Below are positions 16,749-26,713 of a stretch of 64,000 nt of DNA, in pieces. The notes under the pieces were generated by a model that saw only the letters and a list, made by a program, of their open reading frames with translations, had not been told where the DNA came from and did no database searches. Source of the DNA: Prevotella sp. (GTDB taxonomy: Bacteria; Bacteroidota; Bacteroidia; Bacteroidales; Bacteroidaceae); the NCBI GenBank assembly GCA_017934525.1, contig JAGBJJ010000049.1, positions 1 through 64,000 on the forward strand. Direction: 5' to 3'. Both the position numbers and the translations under genes were made by a program. Position 1 is the first letter of the stretch. The number at the start of each line of letters is the position of its first letter.

Positions 16749-18827
16749 ATGAAGCGAAAAGGGGTGCTGATAATCATGATGCTGCTGATGCTGGTTGCCA
16801 CACGCGCGGCCACCCGCTCAGACTCGCTCGTGCTCTTGCGCGTCTTCAACTATCAGCAGAACTACGCCAAAGGCATTGACGGCTTCACCACCAATGTGTA
16901 TTTCAAACATGTCTATCAGACCCACAAGCGCAATGCCGCACTGTGGGTCGTCCCTTCGATGTATGCCATCGCCCGCGGCCAGCGCACCTTCATCAGCGAG
17001 CAATACAGCAAGTTTACATTCCGCGACATCGACAACTATGAGAATCGCAGCCAAGTGTACTACACCACCATCCCCCACCACCGGCGTACTATGCCCGTGC
17101 TGCTTGAGTTTCTCACCCCAAACCTCTACCACCCCACCCTCTACGGCGACCACATCCTCTCGCCCTTCAACCGCAGCAACCGCGTGTTCTACCGCTACCG
17201 CATTGTCCCTCTGACGAAAGCCCACGCCCGTCTCTACTTCCGCCCGCGCTTTGTGAACAACACGCAGCTGGTGAGCGGGCAGGCCATCGTGGAGACACCC
17301 ACAGGCCGTATCATGCAGGTGGAGATGAACGGTGAATTTGACATGATCAGGTTCAAGACTTTCTCCATGCAGGGCACCAACGGCACACGCGCACTGCTGC
17401 CACGCCTGAACCGCACCGACATCGACTTCCACTTCATGGGAAACCATATCACGTCGCACTTTGAAGCCGTCTTCGACTGCCCCATCACCCTGCCCGACTC
17501 AGTCTCAGTGAAAGGCGACCGCCATCTCATCGACTCCGTGCGTCCTTACAGTCTCACCGAGAAGGAACAGGCCATCTACGACTACTACGACTCGCTCCAC
17601 CATGCCACTGCTACGACACCCACCATCTACATGGCCGATTCCGTCGGCACGCAGCAGTCTGCCGCAACCGCATCGCCCGACACACTGCCCACCCGCACCC
17701 CCCGACACAACTATCTGAAGGAAATAGGCTGGGACATGATTGGCGAAAATCTGATTAAGAGTCTGAAAGCCCAGTCTGGCAACGGCTATGTGAAGCTCTC
17801 GCCCCTCATCAATCCCCAGTACATCAGCTATAGCCAGCGCAAGGGGTTCTCCTACAAGCTGAAACTGGGCGCACAATATAATTTTTCAGAGAATGTGAGC
17901 TTGAACTTCAGGCCTACGCTGGGCTACAATTTCAAGCTGCACCAACTGTACTACAAGGCCCCCCTGCGACTGACGTTCAACCCCGATCGCGACGGGCGCA
18001 TCAACATGGAAGTGGGCAACGGCAACCGCATCTCCAACTCGTCTGTCATCGATGAGATACGCGCCGAGACGGGCAATGAGACAGAAGGCGAAGGCCAACA
18101 ACTCGACCTCTTTGACGACCTCTACTTCAACGTGTCGGCCAGTTACAGTCCGCTCAGCTGGCTAAACGTCGAGCCGGGATTCGTGTTCCACCAACGCAAT
18201 GCGGTCAACCGCCAGGCCATGCGCTACTATGCGAAACCTACAAAATACAGAAGTTTCGCACCCATGATATCCGTCAAGATACGTCCCTATGAAAACGCGC
18301 CACTGCTCACCATCGACTACGAACGAGGACTCAAAAGTCACCGCACTGCCCTGGCCTACGAGCGCTGGGAGGCCGACCTGGCTATCAAGCACCGCATGAC
18401 GCGCATGCAGCTGTTCAACATGCGCCTGGGCGGCGGTCTCTATACCCGACGCGACCACAATTATTTCATGGACTTCTCAAACTTCCGCGACGAGAATCTG
18501 CCCGAAGGATGGGACGACGACTGGTCGGGCAATTTCCAGCTGCTGTCGTCGCGGCTCTACAACGCCTCGTCATACTATGTGCGGGGCAACATCTCATACG
18601 AGTCGCCACTGCTGCTGGCCTCGATGACGCCCCTTCTGGGCAGATACGTAGAGCGCGAGCGTGCCTACATCAGCAGTCTGCTCATCCAGGACACGCGCCT
18701 CTATTCCGAGCTGGGCTACGGCTTCACGTGCCGCTACTTCTCAATGGGAGTATTTGCCAGCTTCCTTGCCCTGAGGCACCAAGAGGTGGGTTGCAAATTC
18801 ACATTTGAGCTGTTCAGACGATGGTAA
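16749..18827 (+). CDS. DUF5686 outer-membrane protein
   Basis: From the ATG at 16749 the product has 692 residues and begins with a good signal peptide (MKRK, then about 12 hydrophobic residues and A-T-R-A-A). An upstream in-frame GTG at 16713 would lie inside the promoter and is rejected. The middle shows DUF5686 features: N-L-Y-H-P-T-L-Y-x-D-H-I-L-S-P-F-N-R, F-Y-R-Y-R-I-V, and a second half of long amphipathic strands typical of a beta-barrel (G-Y-N-F-K-L, Y-S-P-L-S-W-L-N-V-E-P-G), ending with a C-terminal W. Many DUF5686 proteins carry an N-terminal carboxypeptidase-like domain; this one does not appear to. The function is unknown, with a likely outer-membrane location. Confidence 0.75.
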   Translation: MKRKGVLIIMMLLMLVATRAATRSDSLVLLRVFNYQQNYAKGIDGFTTNVYFKHVYQTHKRNAALWVVPSMYAIARGQRTFISEQYSKFTFRDIDNYENRSQVYYTTIPHHRRTMPVLLEFLTPNLYHPTLYGDHILSPFNRSNRVFYRYRIVPLTKAHARLYFRPRFVNNTQLVSGQAIVETPTGRIMQVEMNGEFDMIRFKTFSMQGTNGTRALLPRLNRTDIDFHFMGNHITSHFEAVFDCPITLPDSVSVKGDRHLIDSVRPYSLTEKEQAIYDYYDSLHHATATTPTIYMADSVGTQQSAATASPDTLPTRTPRHNYLKEIGWDMIGENLIKSLKAQSGNGYVKLSPLINPQYISYSQRKGFSYKLKLGAQYNFSENVSLNFRPTLGYNFKLHQLYYKAPLRLTFNPDRDGRINMEVGNGNRISNSSVIDEIRAETGNETEGEGQQLDLFDDLYFNVSASYSPLSWLNVEPGFVFHQRNAVNRQAMRYYAKPTKYRSFAPMISVKIRPYENAPLLTIDYERGLKSHRTALAYERWEADLAIKHRMTRMQLFNMRLGGGLYTRRDHNYFMDFSNFRDENLPEGWDDDWSGNFQLLSSRLYNASSYYVRGNISYESPLLLASMTPLLGRYVERERAYISSLLIQDTRLYSELGYGFTCRYFSMGVFASFLALRHQEVGCKFTFELFRRW

Positions 18828-18875
18828 ATTAAGCAAACGAACTAACAAACATCAGCAATATACAGAAGCCTCATC

Positions 18876-21800
18876 ATGCAAAACGAGCACCAGAAACCAC
18901 TCATCGTCTACAAGGCGAGTGCAGGCAGCGGGAAGACCTTCACCCTGGCCACAGAATACATTAAGCTGGTGGTCTGTAACCCGCTGGCGTACAGACATAT
19001 ATTAGCCGTCACATTCACCAACAAAGCAACCGAGGAAATGAAGATGCGCATACTAAGCCAGCTATATGGCATTGCGCAAAGTCTGCCCGCTTCCGACAGA
19101 TATGCCCAAAAGGTGGCAGAAGAGCTCGGCATGCCGACAGAATACGTCAGGCAGCAGGCTGGTATTGCCTTGCGGAATCTGCTCCACAACTACAGCTATT
19201 TTCGCGTAGAAACCATCGACTCGTTCTTCCAGAGCGTGCTGCGCAACCTGGCCCGTGAGCTCGATCTCACTGCCAACATGCGCGTCAGTCTTAACGACTC
19301 GCAGATAGAGGAGCTGGCCGTCGACCAGCTGATTGAAGAACTCAGTGTACACGACAAACTGCTACAATGGCTGTTGAAGTACATCATGGAAAACATCAGC
19401 GACGACAAGTCGTGGAACGTCATCGGACAAATCAAGCACTTTGGGAAAACCATCTTCAACGAGTTCTACAAGAACGAGAGCGAAGCCATCAATCACATCA
19501 GCCGAGAGAAAGACTTCTTCGAAAACTATACAGCCCTCCTGAAGACAACCCGCACCAAGGCCCGGCAGCGAATGCAGGAGATAGCAGAGTCTTTCTTTGC
19601 CGAGCTCGAAGCCGAAGGGCTGACGCCCTCTGACATCAACTATGGCTACAGTGGTATTCCGGGGTTCTTCAAGAAATTGAAGGAAGGCAGTTTCGATGAA
19701 AGCATCGTGGGCAAGCGCATTGAAGAGGGACTTGTCAATCCGGCGTCGTGGAGCAAGAAAACACATCCCCAGCGCGAGCACATCATCCATCTGGCCGAAA
19801 CCACCCTCGGCGACATTCTGCGATATGCCGTGGAAGAGCGACCCACACAATGGAAACTCTTTAAGAGCGCCGACCTCACACTGCGCCATCTCAACCAACT
19901 GCGTCTACTGAGCAGCATCGAACAGAAAGTGCGTAGTCTCAACGAAGATGCCAACCGCTTTCTGCTGAGCGACACTCAGCAACTGCTGCACGATCTTATT
20001 GACGGGAGCGACTCTCCTTTCATCTTTGAGAAGATCGGATCGCAATTAGAACATATCATGATCGACGAGTTTCAAGATACGTCGACGGTGCAGTGGAAGA
20101 ACTTCCGCATCCTGCTACAAGAAACTATGAGCCACGACGGCACGGAGAACCTCATCGTAGGCGATGTAAAACAAAGCATCTACCGATGGCGAAACGGCGA
20201 CTGGCGCCTGCTGGCAAGCATCAGCACCCAGTTTCCTAACGCCGACAAACTCATCGACATCCGCCCTCTCAACACCAACTGGCGCTCAATGCGCAACATC
20301 ATAAACTTCAACAATGCCTTCTTCGAGACGGCTGCGGCCGCCGAAGAAGTCGATGCCTACGATGACGTGGTGCAGAAGGTGCCTTCGGAAAAAGGGAGCG
20401 AAGGCGAGGTGAACATTGTGTTGCTCCCCTCTGAAGACTACAGAGACAACACGCTCCACCGGCTGTCAGACCACATCTGCGGCCTGCTGGAAAGCGGTGT
20501 GTCGCCCACTGACATCGCTATCTTGGTGCGTTTTAACAGAGACATGCCTCTGATTGCCAACTATTTCATGGCCCACTGCCCCGATGTCAGCATTGTGAGC
20601 GACGAGGCTTTCCGCCTTGATTCCTCGCCAGCCGTCACCACCATCATCAATGCCATGCGCTTTCTGGTCAATCCCGATGACCACATCGCCAAGGCCTATC
20701 TCGCCATGACGTTTTCCGGAGAGGTCGACGGCAGCCTGCCTTCCGACTTTACACAGGCTTTGCTACAAGAGCCTATCTACGATATGGCCGAACATCTGTT
20801 CCAGCTTTTCCGACTCAACGAGATGGCGGGACAAAGCGCCTATCTGTGCACCTTCTTCGATGCCGTTGCCACGTTCGTCAGCGAACAGACGGCTGACCTG
20901 GAGGGGCTTCTGGAAGAGTGGGATACGAACCTGTGCTCAAAAGCCATACAAAGCGCCGAAGTAAGCGGTGTGAGAATCATATCCATCCACAAGTCGAAGG
21001 GCTTGGAGTTCAACTATGTGGTCATTCCGTTCTGCGACTGGCCTCTCTCTCACAAAGATATTATATGGTGCAAACCGCAGGAGGCTCCCTTCAATCAAGT
21101 GCCTCTCGTGCCCATCGACTTCTCGAAGAGCGGCATGGCAGGCACCATCTACGAACAAGACTATGAGAAGGAACACCAGCAGACAACCATCGACAACCTG
21201 AATCTGCTGTATGTGGCCTTCACCCGAGCATCAGAAAGTCTGCTGGTCATCGGCAAGAGGGGAGCGGGCGGCTCACGCTCGATGCTCATTGAGCAGATTC
21301 TGCCGGAGGTGGCTGACAAGCTCTCCGGCGCCATCGTAGAGGGGGTAGACGACAAATCGCTTCCTCTCAGTTTCTCTTACGGTATGCGTCAAACAAAGGT
21401 TGAGCAGCATGAGGGCAGCAACACTACGGAGCCGCAGCCCAACCCGTTTCTTGCCACACCTCAGCCCGTGGAAATCAGCATAGAGACATACACGCAGAAG
21501 GTGGAGTTCAAGCAAAGCAACAAAAGCCGCGACTTTGCGCGTGCCGACGATGACGAAGAGAACCGCCAGGAGAGCTACGTCAAACTGGGCAGTGTGCTCC
21601 ACCAGGTGTTTTCCACCATCAAGTCAACGCAAGACATTGACAAAGCCCTAAAAGAACTCGAGCTTGAAGGGATTATTTATAATGAAGACGTCACCCGCCA
21701 GAAGATTGAGTCACTCATTCGCAAACGCCTCACCGACCCGCGCGTGGCCGAGTGGTTCAGCAATACCCCCGACGAGCAGGGTGCCACGTGGCAACTCTTC

Positions 21801-22040
21801 AACGAGTGTAACATCCTCTGCGTTGACCCAGCCACCAATGAGGTCATCGAACGTCGTCCTGACCGTGTGATGATGCGCAGCGGACGCACCGTTGTCGTCG
21901 ACTTCAAGTTTGGACGCGAGCGCAAAGAATATCACGACCAGGTGGAAGAGTACATGAATCTGCTCCGCCAGATGGGCCACCCCCACGTGGAAGGTTATTT
22001 ATGGTTTGTCTACTCAAACAAAATCATAGAAGTGAAGTGA
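18876..22040 (+). CDS. UvrD-like helicase/nuclease, AddA-type subunit
   Basis: The 1054-residue protein is a superfamily 1 helicase joined to a RecB-type nuclease. Walker A is A-S-A-G-S-G-K-T (14-21) and motif Ia is T-F-T-N-K-A-T. Motif II is I-D-E-F-Q-D-T-S near 395, motif III G-D-V-K-Q-S-I-Y-R-W near 430, motif V I-S-I-H-K-S-K-G-L-E-F near 705 and motif VI Y-V-A-F-T-R-A near 778. The C-terminal PD-(D/E)XK nuclease has G-S-V-L-H-Q-V, R-P-D-R-V and V-D-F-K-F-G near 1006. Together with the next gene, 1 bp away, it should form an AddAB-type enzyme that resects double-strand breaks for recombination. Confidence 0.9.
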   Translation: MQNEHQKPLIVYKASAGSGKTFTLATEYIKLVVCNPLAYRHILAVTFTNKATEEMKMRILSQLYGIAQSLPASDRYAQKVAEELGMPTEYVRQQAGIALRNLLHNYSYFRVETIDSFFQSVLRNLARELDLTANMRVSLNDSQIEELAVDQLIEELSVHDKLLQWLLKYIMENISDDKSWNVIGQIKHFGKTIFNEFYKNESEAINHISREKDFFENYTALLKTTRTKARQRMQEIAESFFAELEAEGLTPSDINYGYSGIPGFFKKLKEGSFDESIVGKRIEEGLVNPASWSKKTHPQREHIIHLAETTLGDILRYAVEERPTQWKLFKSADLTLRHLNQLRLLSSIEQKVRSLNEDANRFLLSDTQQLLHDLIDGSDSPFIFEKIGSQLEHIMIDEFQDTSTVQWKNFRILLQETMSHDGTENLIVGDVKQSIYRWRNGDWRLLASISTQFPNADKLIDIRPLNTNWRSMRNIINFNNAFFETAAAAEEVDAYDDVVQKVPSEKGSEGEVNIVLLPSEDYRDNTLHRLSDHICGLLESGVSPTDIAILVRFNRDMPLIANYFMAHCPDVSIVSDEAFRLDSSPAVTTIINAMRFLVNPDDHIAKAYLAMTFSGEVDGSLPSDFTQALLQEPIYDMAEHLFQLFRLNEMAGQSAYLCTFFDAVATFVSEQTADLEGLLEEWDTNLCSKAIQSAEVSGVRIISIHKSKGLEFNYVVIPFCDWPLSHKDIIWCKPQEAPFNQVPLVPIDFSKSGMAGTIYEQDYEKEHQQTTIDNLNLLYVAFTRASESLLVIGKRGAGGSRSMLIEQILPEVADKLSGAIVEGVDDKSLPLSFSYGMRQTKVEQHEGSNTTEPQPNPFLATPQPVEISIETYTQKVEFKQSNKSRDFARADDDEENRQESYVKLGSVLHQVFSTIKSTQDIDKALKELELEGIIYNEDVTRQKIESLIRKRLTDPRVAEWFSNTPDEQGATWQLFNECNILCVDPATNEVIERRPDRVMMRSGRTVVVDFKFGRERKEYHDQVEEYMNLLRQMGHPHVEGYLWFVYSNKIIEVK

Positions 22041-22041
22041 A

Positions 22042-24942
22042 ATGAAAGGATTCTTAGAATATGTAGCTGACGACATTCTCAGCAAATACGGCACCAACCT
22101 GTCGCGCACAGCCGTGGTGTTTCCTAACAAGCGCGCCTCGCTCTTCCTGAGCGAGTATATAGCCAGAAAGGCTGGAAGACCTGTCTGGAGTCCGGCGTAT
22201 ATTACCATCAGCGACCTCTTTCGCAGCCACTCGCAGCTCACGGTGGGCGACCCCGTCAAGCTGATTTGTGAGCTCCACAAGAGCTTTGTCAGGCAGACGG
22301 GCATCGACGAGACGCTCGACCACTTCTACGGCTGGGGGCAGCTACTCATTGCCGACTTCGACGATATCGACAAAAACATGGCCGATGCCGACAAGGTGTT
22401 TGCCAATCTGCGCGACATACGCGAGTTCGACAACGTCAACTATCTCACAGAGAAGCAGAAAGAAGCCTTAAAACGCTTCTTCAGCAACTTCTCTGACGAC
22501 CACAACACACTTCTCAAAGAGCGCTTTATCAAGCTGTGGTCGCACATGGGCAACATCTACCACGACTTCAACGACTCGCTGCGCACACAAATGCTGGCAT
22601 ACGAAGGGGCGCTCTACCGCCAGGTGGCCCAGCAACAGGAACTCGACTTCGCTTACGACCAATACCTCTTCGTTGGCTTCAATCTCTTGCAGGAAGTGGA
22701 GAAGAAGCTCTTCGCGCGCATCAAGCATCAGGGTAAAGCCCGTTTCTATTGGGATTTTGACTATTACTACAAAGACACCAACGAGGCCGGTCACTTCATC
22801 AAGCTCTATCTCGACCAGTTTCCAAACGAGCTCCGTCTTGACGACGACAACATTTACAACTGCTTCTCGGGCAAGAAACAAATGAGGTTTGTCTCTGCTC
22901 CCACCGAGAATATACAGGCTCGCTACGCCAGTCAGTGGCTGCGCGACGAAGACCGCTATAAGGCAGGGCGGCAGACGGCCGTCGTGATGTGCAACGAAGC
23001 GCTGCTGCAGACCCTCATCCACTGTCTGCCCGACGAGGTGGAGAAGGTCAACGTCACCACCGGCTACCCGCTCGCCCAGTCACCCGTGGCATCGCTCATC
23101 AGTCAGCTCATTGCGCTGCGCACGACGGGATACTCCAGCGCACGGCGCACCTTCAGGCTGCGCTATGTGAAGGCCGTGCTGCGCCACCCCTACACCGCCT
23201 GTCTCACACCATCGGCACAGGCTTTGCTCGACAAGCTGAAAACTGACAAGACCTACTACCCGGCATCTGCTCAACTCTCTGTCGATGAGGGTACGGCATT
23301 GCTGTTCCATCCCTTCGACAGCCAGACGTTTAACGCCGAACTCCTGCAGTGGCTGACCGACGTCATGCAGCTACTGGCCAGAAATGGCGAACAGGTGGTC
23401 CGTAATGTCCCGCTTTTTCAAGAAGCCGTTTTCAGGGCCTACACCCTCCTAAACCGTCTGAAGGGGCTTGTGGATGCCGGCGACCTGTGCGTTGACATTA
23501 TCACGCTGCAGAGAGTCATCGGACAAATCATACAGTCTACCACCATTCCCTTCCACGGCGAACCCATCGAAGGCATTCAGATCATGGGAGTTCTTGAAAC
23601 ACGCAACATCGATTTCAAGCATGTCCTGCTGCTGTCGTGCAACGAGGGAAATATGCCACGCGGCGTCAGCGACACGTCGTTCATACCCTATACCATCAGA
23701 AAGGCTTTCGGCCTGACCACCATCGACCACAAGGTGTCAATATACAGTTACTACTTCCACCGACTGCTACAGAGGGCCGACGACATCACCATACTTTATA
23801 ACAACGCCACCAACGACGGACAACGCAGTGAAATGAGCAGATTCATGTTGCAGCTAATGGTAGAAAGCGGGCATCCGATTGAGTTCAATACCATCACGGC
23901 GAGTCAGCACTACTGTCCGTTTAAAGCCCCGACCGTAACTAAGGATAGCGCCGTGATGAAGGCCCTCTCTGACCGTTTCATCATCGCCGACGACCAGCCA
24001 GCCGACCACCCTCTGCTCACCCCGACAGCCATCAATGTGTATCAGCGCTGTCCGGTAGCTTTCTACTACAAATATGTGAAAAGCATCAGAGAACCCGACG
24101 ACACCGACGACGACAGCATCGACAACAGACTCTTCGGCAACATCTTCCACGAGGCAGCAAGACTTATCTATTCGCGCCTGATGCAGAAAGGGCCTCTCAT
24201 CAGGAGAGAAGCCCTGGAGATGCTTCTTAAGACGAAGGTAGACATTGAGCGAGCTGTCGATGAGGCTTTCCGCACCGAGTTGTTTCACGTGCAGGATGCC
24301 GTCACTTCTTTCCATGCAGAACTCAACGGGTTGCAACTCATCAATCGTGAGGTCATCATCCACTATCTCAGCCAGTTGCTCTCCATCGACTGCCAGCTGG
24401 CTCCCTTCAGCATTCTGGCACTTGAAGAGGACGTGAAGCGTCGCTTCGATATCGTGACCAACGGGACAAACCGTACCACCGTCATCGGCGGCAGAATCGA
24501 CCGTTTAGATAAGGTGAACGACGCGAACGGCGAGCGCATACGCGTCATCGACTATAAGACGGGCGGAAAGAAAATCAAAGCATTAACGGGTGTAGACGAC
24601 ATCTTCGACCACTCAAAAATCAAGGACCACAACGACTATTATCTGCAGACGTTCCTCTACTCATGCCTCGTGAAGAACGAGCATCCCGACACTGCCGTCT
24701 CGCCCGCATTGCTCTTCATCCAGCATGCTGGCGCTGCAGACTACGACCCCACCCTTCTTTTTGGCAAAGAGCTTATCCTCGACGTTGAAGACTATCGCAA
24801 GGATTTCGAAAAGCGTTTGCACGACATTGTCAACGAGCTGTTCTGCCCCGACGTTCCTTTCTCTCCCACCGACGACCTGACCATCTGCCAGAAATGTCCT
24901 TACCTGTCACTCTGCAGAAACAGCAAGAGAAATGATAAATGA
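22042..24942 (+). CDS. PD-(D/E)XK nuclease, AddB-type subunit
   Basis: The 966-residue protein has an inactive helicase-like N-terminal half (V-F-P-N-K-R-A near 26-32 in place of a Walker A) and a C-terminal RecB-type nuclease (R-V-I-D-Y-K-T-G-G-K near 835). A cysteine in Q-R-C-P-V-A-F-Y-Y near 669 and the C-terminal C-Q-K-C-P-Y-L-S-L-C near 949-958 form the pattern of the AddB iron-sulfur cluster that holds the nuclease domain together. It starts 1 bp after the AddA-type gene and is surely co-expressed. Its stop codon lies inside the left arm of the repeat element at 24939-25071. Confidence 0.88.
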   Translation: MKGFLEYVADDILSKYGTNLSRTAVVFPNKRASLFLSEYIARKAGRPVWSPAYITISDLFRSHSQLTVGDPVKLICELHKSFVRQTGIDETLDHFYGWGQLLIADFDDIDKNMADADKVFANLRDIREFDNVNYLTEKQKEALKRFFSNFSDDHNTLLKERFIKLWSHMGNIYHDFNDSLRTQMLAYEGALYRQVAQQQELDFAYDQYLFVGFNLLQEVEKKLFARIKHQGKARFYWDFDYYYKDTNEAGHFIKLYLDQFPNELRLDDDNIYNCFSGKKQMRFVSAPTENIQARYASQWLRDEDRYKAGRQTAVVMCNEALLQTLIHCLPDEVEKVNVTTGYPLAQSPVASLISQLIALRTTGYSSARRTFRLRYVKAVLRHPYTACLTPSAQALLDKLKTDKTYYPASAQLSVDEGTALLFHPFDSQTFNAELLQWLTDVMQLLARNGEQVVRNVPLFQEAVFRAYTLLNRLKGLVDAGDLCVDIITLQRVIGQIIQSTTIPFHGEPIEGIQIMGVLETRNIDFKHVLLLSCNEGNMPRGVSDTSFIPYTIRKAFGLTTIDHKVSIYSYYFHRLLQRADDITILYNNATNDGQRSEMSRFMLQLMVESGHPIEFNTITASQHYCPFKAPTVTKDSAVMKALSDRFIIADDQPADHPLLTPTAINVYQRCPVAFYYKYVKSIREPDDTDDDSIDNRLFGNIFHEAARLIYSRLMQKGPLIRREALEMLLKTKVDIERAVDEAFRTELFHVQDAVTSFHAELNGLQLINREVIIHYLSQLLSIDCQLAPFSILALEEDVKRRFDIVTNGTNRTTVIGGRIDRLDKVNDANGERIRVIDYKTGGKKIKALTGVDDIFDHSKIKDHNDYYLQTFLYSCLVKNEHPDTAVSPALLFIQHAGAADYDPTLLFGKELILDVEDYRKDFEKRLHDIVNELFCPDVPFSPTDDLTICQKCPYLSLCRNSKRNDK

Positions 24943-25071
24943 GAAGTGAAAGGTGAAAGATGGAAAATATGACTACAGTGAGAATATTCAAGAAGCCAGT
25001 ATCAAGCAGAGATATTGGCGCATAAAGCAATCATATTTTCCTTCTTTCACCGTTCGTCCTTCATTTCTCAT
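24939..25071. repeat. Inverted heptad-repeat element 1 (addB/GH43 junction)
   Basis: The left arm (24939-24973) is built from degenerate 7-nt units such as GTGAAAG, GTGAAAG, ATGGAAA and ends in ATATGAC. The right arm (25029-25071), read on the minus strand, has GTGAAAG, AAGGAAA and ends in ATATGATT. The core between them is 55 nt. The arms take in the stop codons of both convergent genes. Two other elements of the same design are at 30005-30144 and 35099-35230. Confidence 0.65.
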
Positions 25072-26713
25072 CCAAGGCGTCCTCTCTCGTAACACGAATC
25101 CAATCCGCGTCGACCCAGCCGCGGTCTGACGTCACTGACGACTCTACTGCAACAAAGCCAAATTTGGCACCAATCCACTTTCCTTCGCGCATCATGAAAA
25201 CATCACCACAGTCTGCATATTTCTTGCCGTCAGCACTCCACGAGAAGCGCACCTTGCCATCGGCGACCCTCATACGCATGTATATGTCTTTATGTATCGC
25301 CGGCTTATAGTCTGTCGCATCGACATGAGTTGGCTTCAGTGTGGCTATAAGCTTTGCATCCTGCGGCTTACCCTTGTCGGCCTGACGGCACGTCAATTGC
25401 AATAGCTGGAACTCCTGCCCCACCCTTTTCAGCACCAAGGCAGAGTAGTCAAGTCCCATCATGATGAGTCCGCCCATCTGGCCCTCTGCCTTCGCAGTCA
25501 TACGCAACTTAGCCGTAGCCACAAAGCAATCAGCCGGTGTCTTCTGCAGAAGCAAGTTGGGCACGTCCCAAAGCGTTTGCTCCGCATGCTCACTCTTGTA
25601 AGTGAACACACGCATCACCCCCAAAGCCGTGGGCATGCCAAAGGTCTCGTCGTAATTGGCATGCCACTGCCACTGCAAGCCCAATGTGGGCGCAGAGAAT
25701 TCATCACTTTCTACAGGATTGACTACCACCGTCGATGACGACTGCGGCTTGTTCCACCTCAATACTGGGGTTCCCTTCTTGCCCATTATAGGCCATCCTG
25801 ACGACCAGTCCACCGGCTGTAGATGAACCACGCGACCGTAGGCTTCTTTGTCCTGGAAATGCAGAAACCAGTCTTCGCCATATTTAGTGTGCACCCAGGC
25901 CCCTTGGTGCGGGCCATTCACCGTTGTCTTTCCCTGACTCAGCACAACCTTATGCTCGTAGGGGCCAAAAGGCGACTTGCTCCTCATGGCCAGTTGGAAA
26001 CCTGTTGGAACACCTCCTGCAGGACACATAATCCAGTACCATCCGTCGCGCTTATAAAACTTTGGGCCCTCGCAGGTTCTGTTCTCCGTGCCATTGCCGT
26101 CGAACACAATCACCGGCTTGCTGATGGCTTTTGTCCCGTCAGGCGAAAGTTCACGCACAGCTATGACTGATGCGAATTTCGACCTCGAGTTGGCATATGC
26201 ATTAACCAGATAACACCGGCCGTCGTCGTCCCAGAGAGGTGTAGCATCAATTAATCCCCTACCTGCCACCACACACACCGGTTCGCTCCACCGGCCAGAC
26301 GGGTCAGATGACTTCACCATCATCACGCCATAGTCTGGGTCGCCCCAGTATATGTAGTATTCGCCGTTGTGGTATCTGATAGACGGCGCCCAGACCCCCA
26401 TGCCATGCGCAGGACTTCTGAACACTTCATGCGGGAGCAGTTCGCTAATGGCATGCCCCACAATCTGCCAGTTCACCAAGTCACGCGAATGCAGAATCGG
26501 CAATCCCGGGATGCACTGGAATGAAGATGCCGTCAGGTAGTAATCCTCGCCGTCACCGCCCACGCAGACATCGGGGTCGCTATAATCGGCATTAATCACC
26601 GGGTTCGTATAGGTCCCATCGCCGTTGTCGGGCGACCAAACTTCCGAACGGTACTGGGCCTGCAGTACCAGCGCAACACTGGCAAAGAGGAGAAGAGTCA
26701 GGTTTCGTCTCAT
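25061..26713 (-). CDS. Glycoside hydrolase family 43 protein, secreted
   Basis: The 550-residue product has a signal peptide (MRRN and a hydrophobic stretch, cleavage near Ala-Gln at 19-20) and a five-bladed GH43 propeller. The catalytic base Asp is in D-Y-S-D-P-D-V near residue 47, the pKa-tuning Asp is in L-I-D-A-T-P, and the acid Glu is in C-E-G-P-K-F near 214. A C-terminal beta-sandwich (about 345-545) completes the layout seen in xylosidases and arabinofuranosidases such as GH43 subfamily 12. It probably removes xylose or arabinose side groups from plant polysaccharides in the periplasm. There are no SusC/SusD genes nearby. The start overlaps the end of the upstream ATP-grasp-like gene by 4 bp. 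Confidence 0.88.
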   Translation of the reverse strand: MRRNLTLLLFASVALVLQAQYRSEVWSPDNGDGTYTNPVINADYSDPDVCVGGDGEDYYLTASSFQCIPGLPILHSRDLVNWQIVGHAISELLPHEVFRSPAHGMGVWAPSIRYHNGEYYIYWGDPDYGVMMVKSSDPSGRWSEPVCVVAGRGLIDATPLWDDDGRCYLVNAYANSRSKFASVIAVRELSPDGTKAISKPVIVFDGNGTENRTCEGPKFYKRDGWYWIMCPAGGVPTGFQLAMRSKSPFGPYEHKVVLSQGKTTVNGPHQGAWVHTKYGEDWFLHFQDKEAYGRVVHLQPVDWSSGWPIMGKKGTPVLRWNKPQSSSTVVVNPVESDEFSAPTLGLQWQWHANYDETFGMPTALGVMRVFTYKSEHAEQTLWDVPNLLLQKTPADCFVATAKLRMTAKAEGQMGGLIMMGLDYSALVLKRVGQEFQLLQLTCRQADKGKPQDAKLIATLKPTHVDATDYKPAIHKDIYMRMRVADGKVRFSWSADGKKYADCGDVFMMREGKWIGAKFGFVAVESSVTSDRGWVDADWIRVTREDALDEK

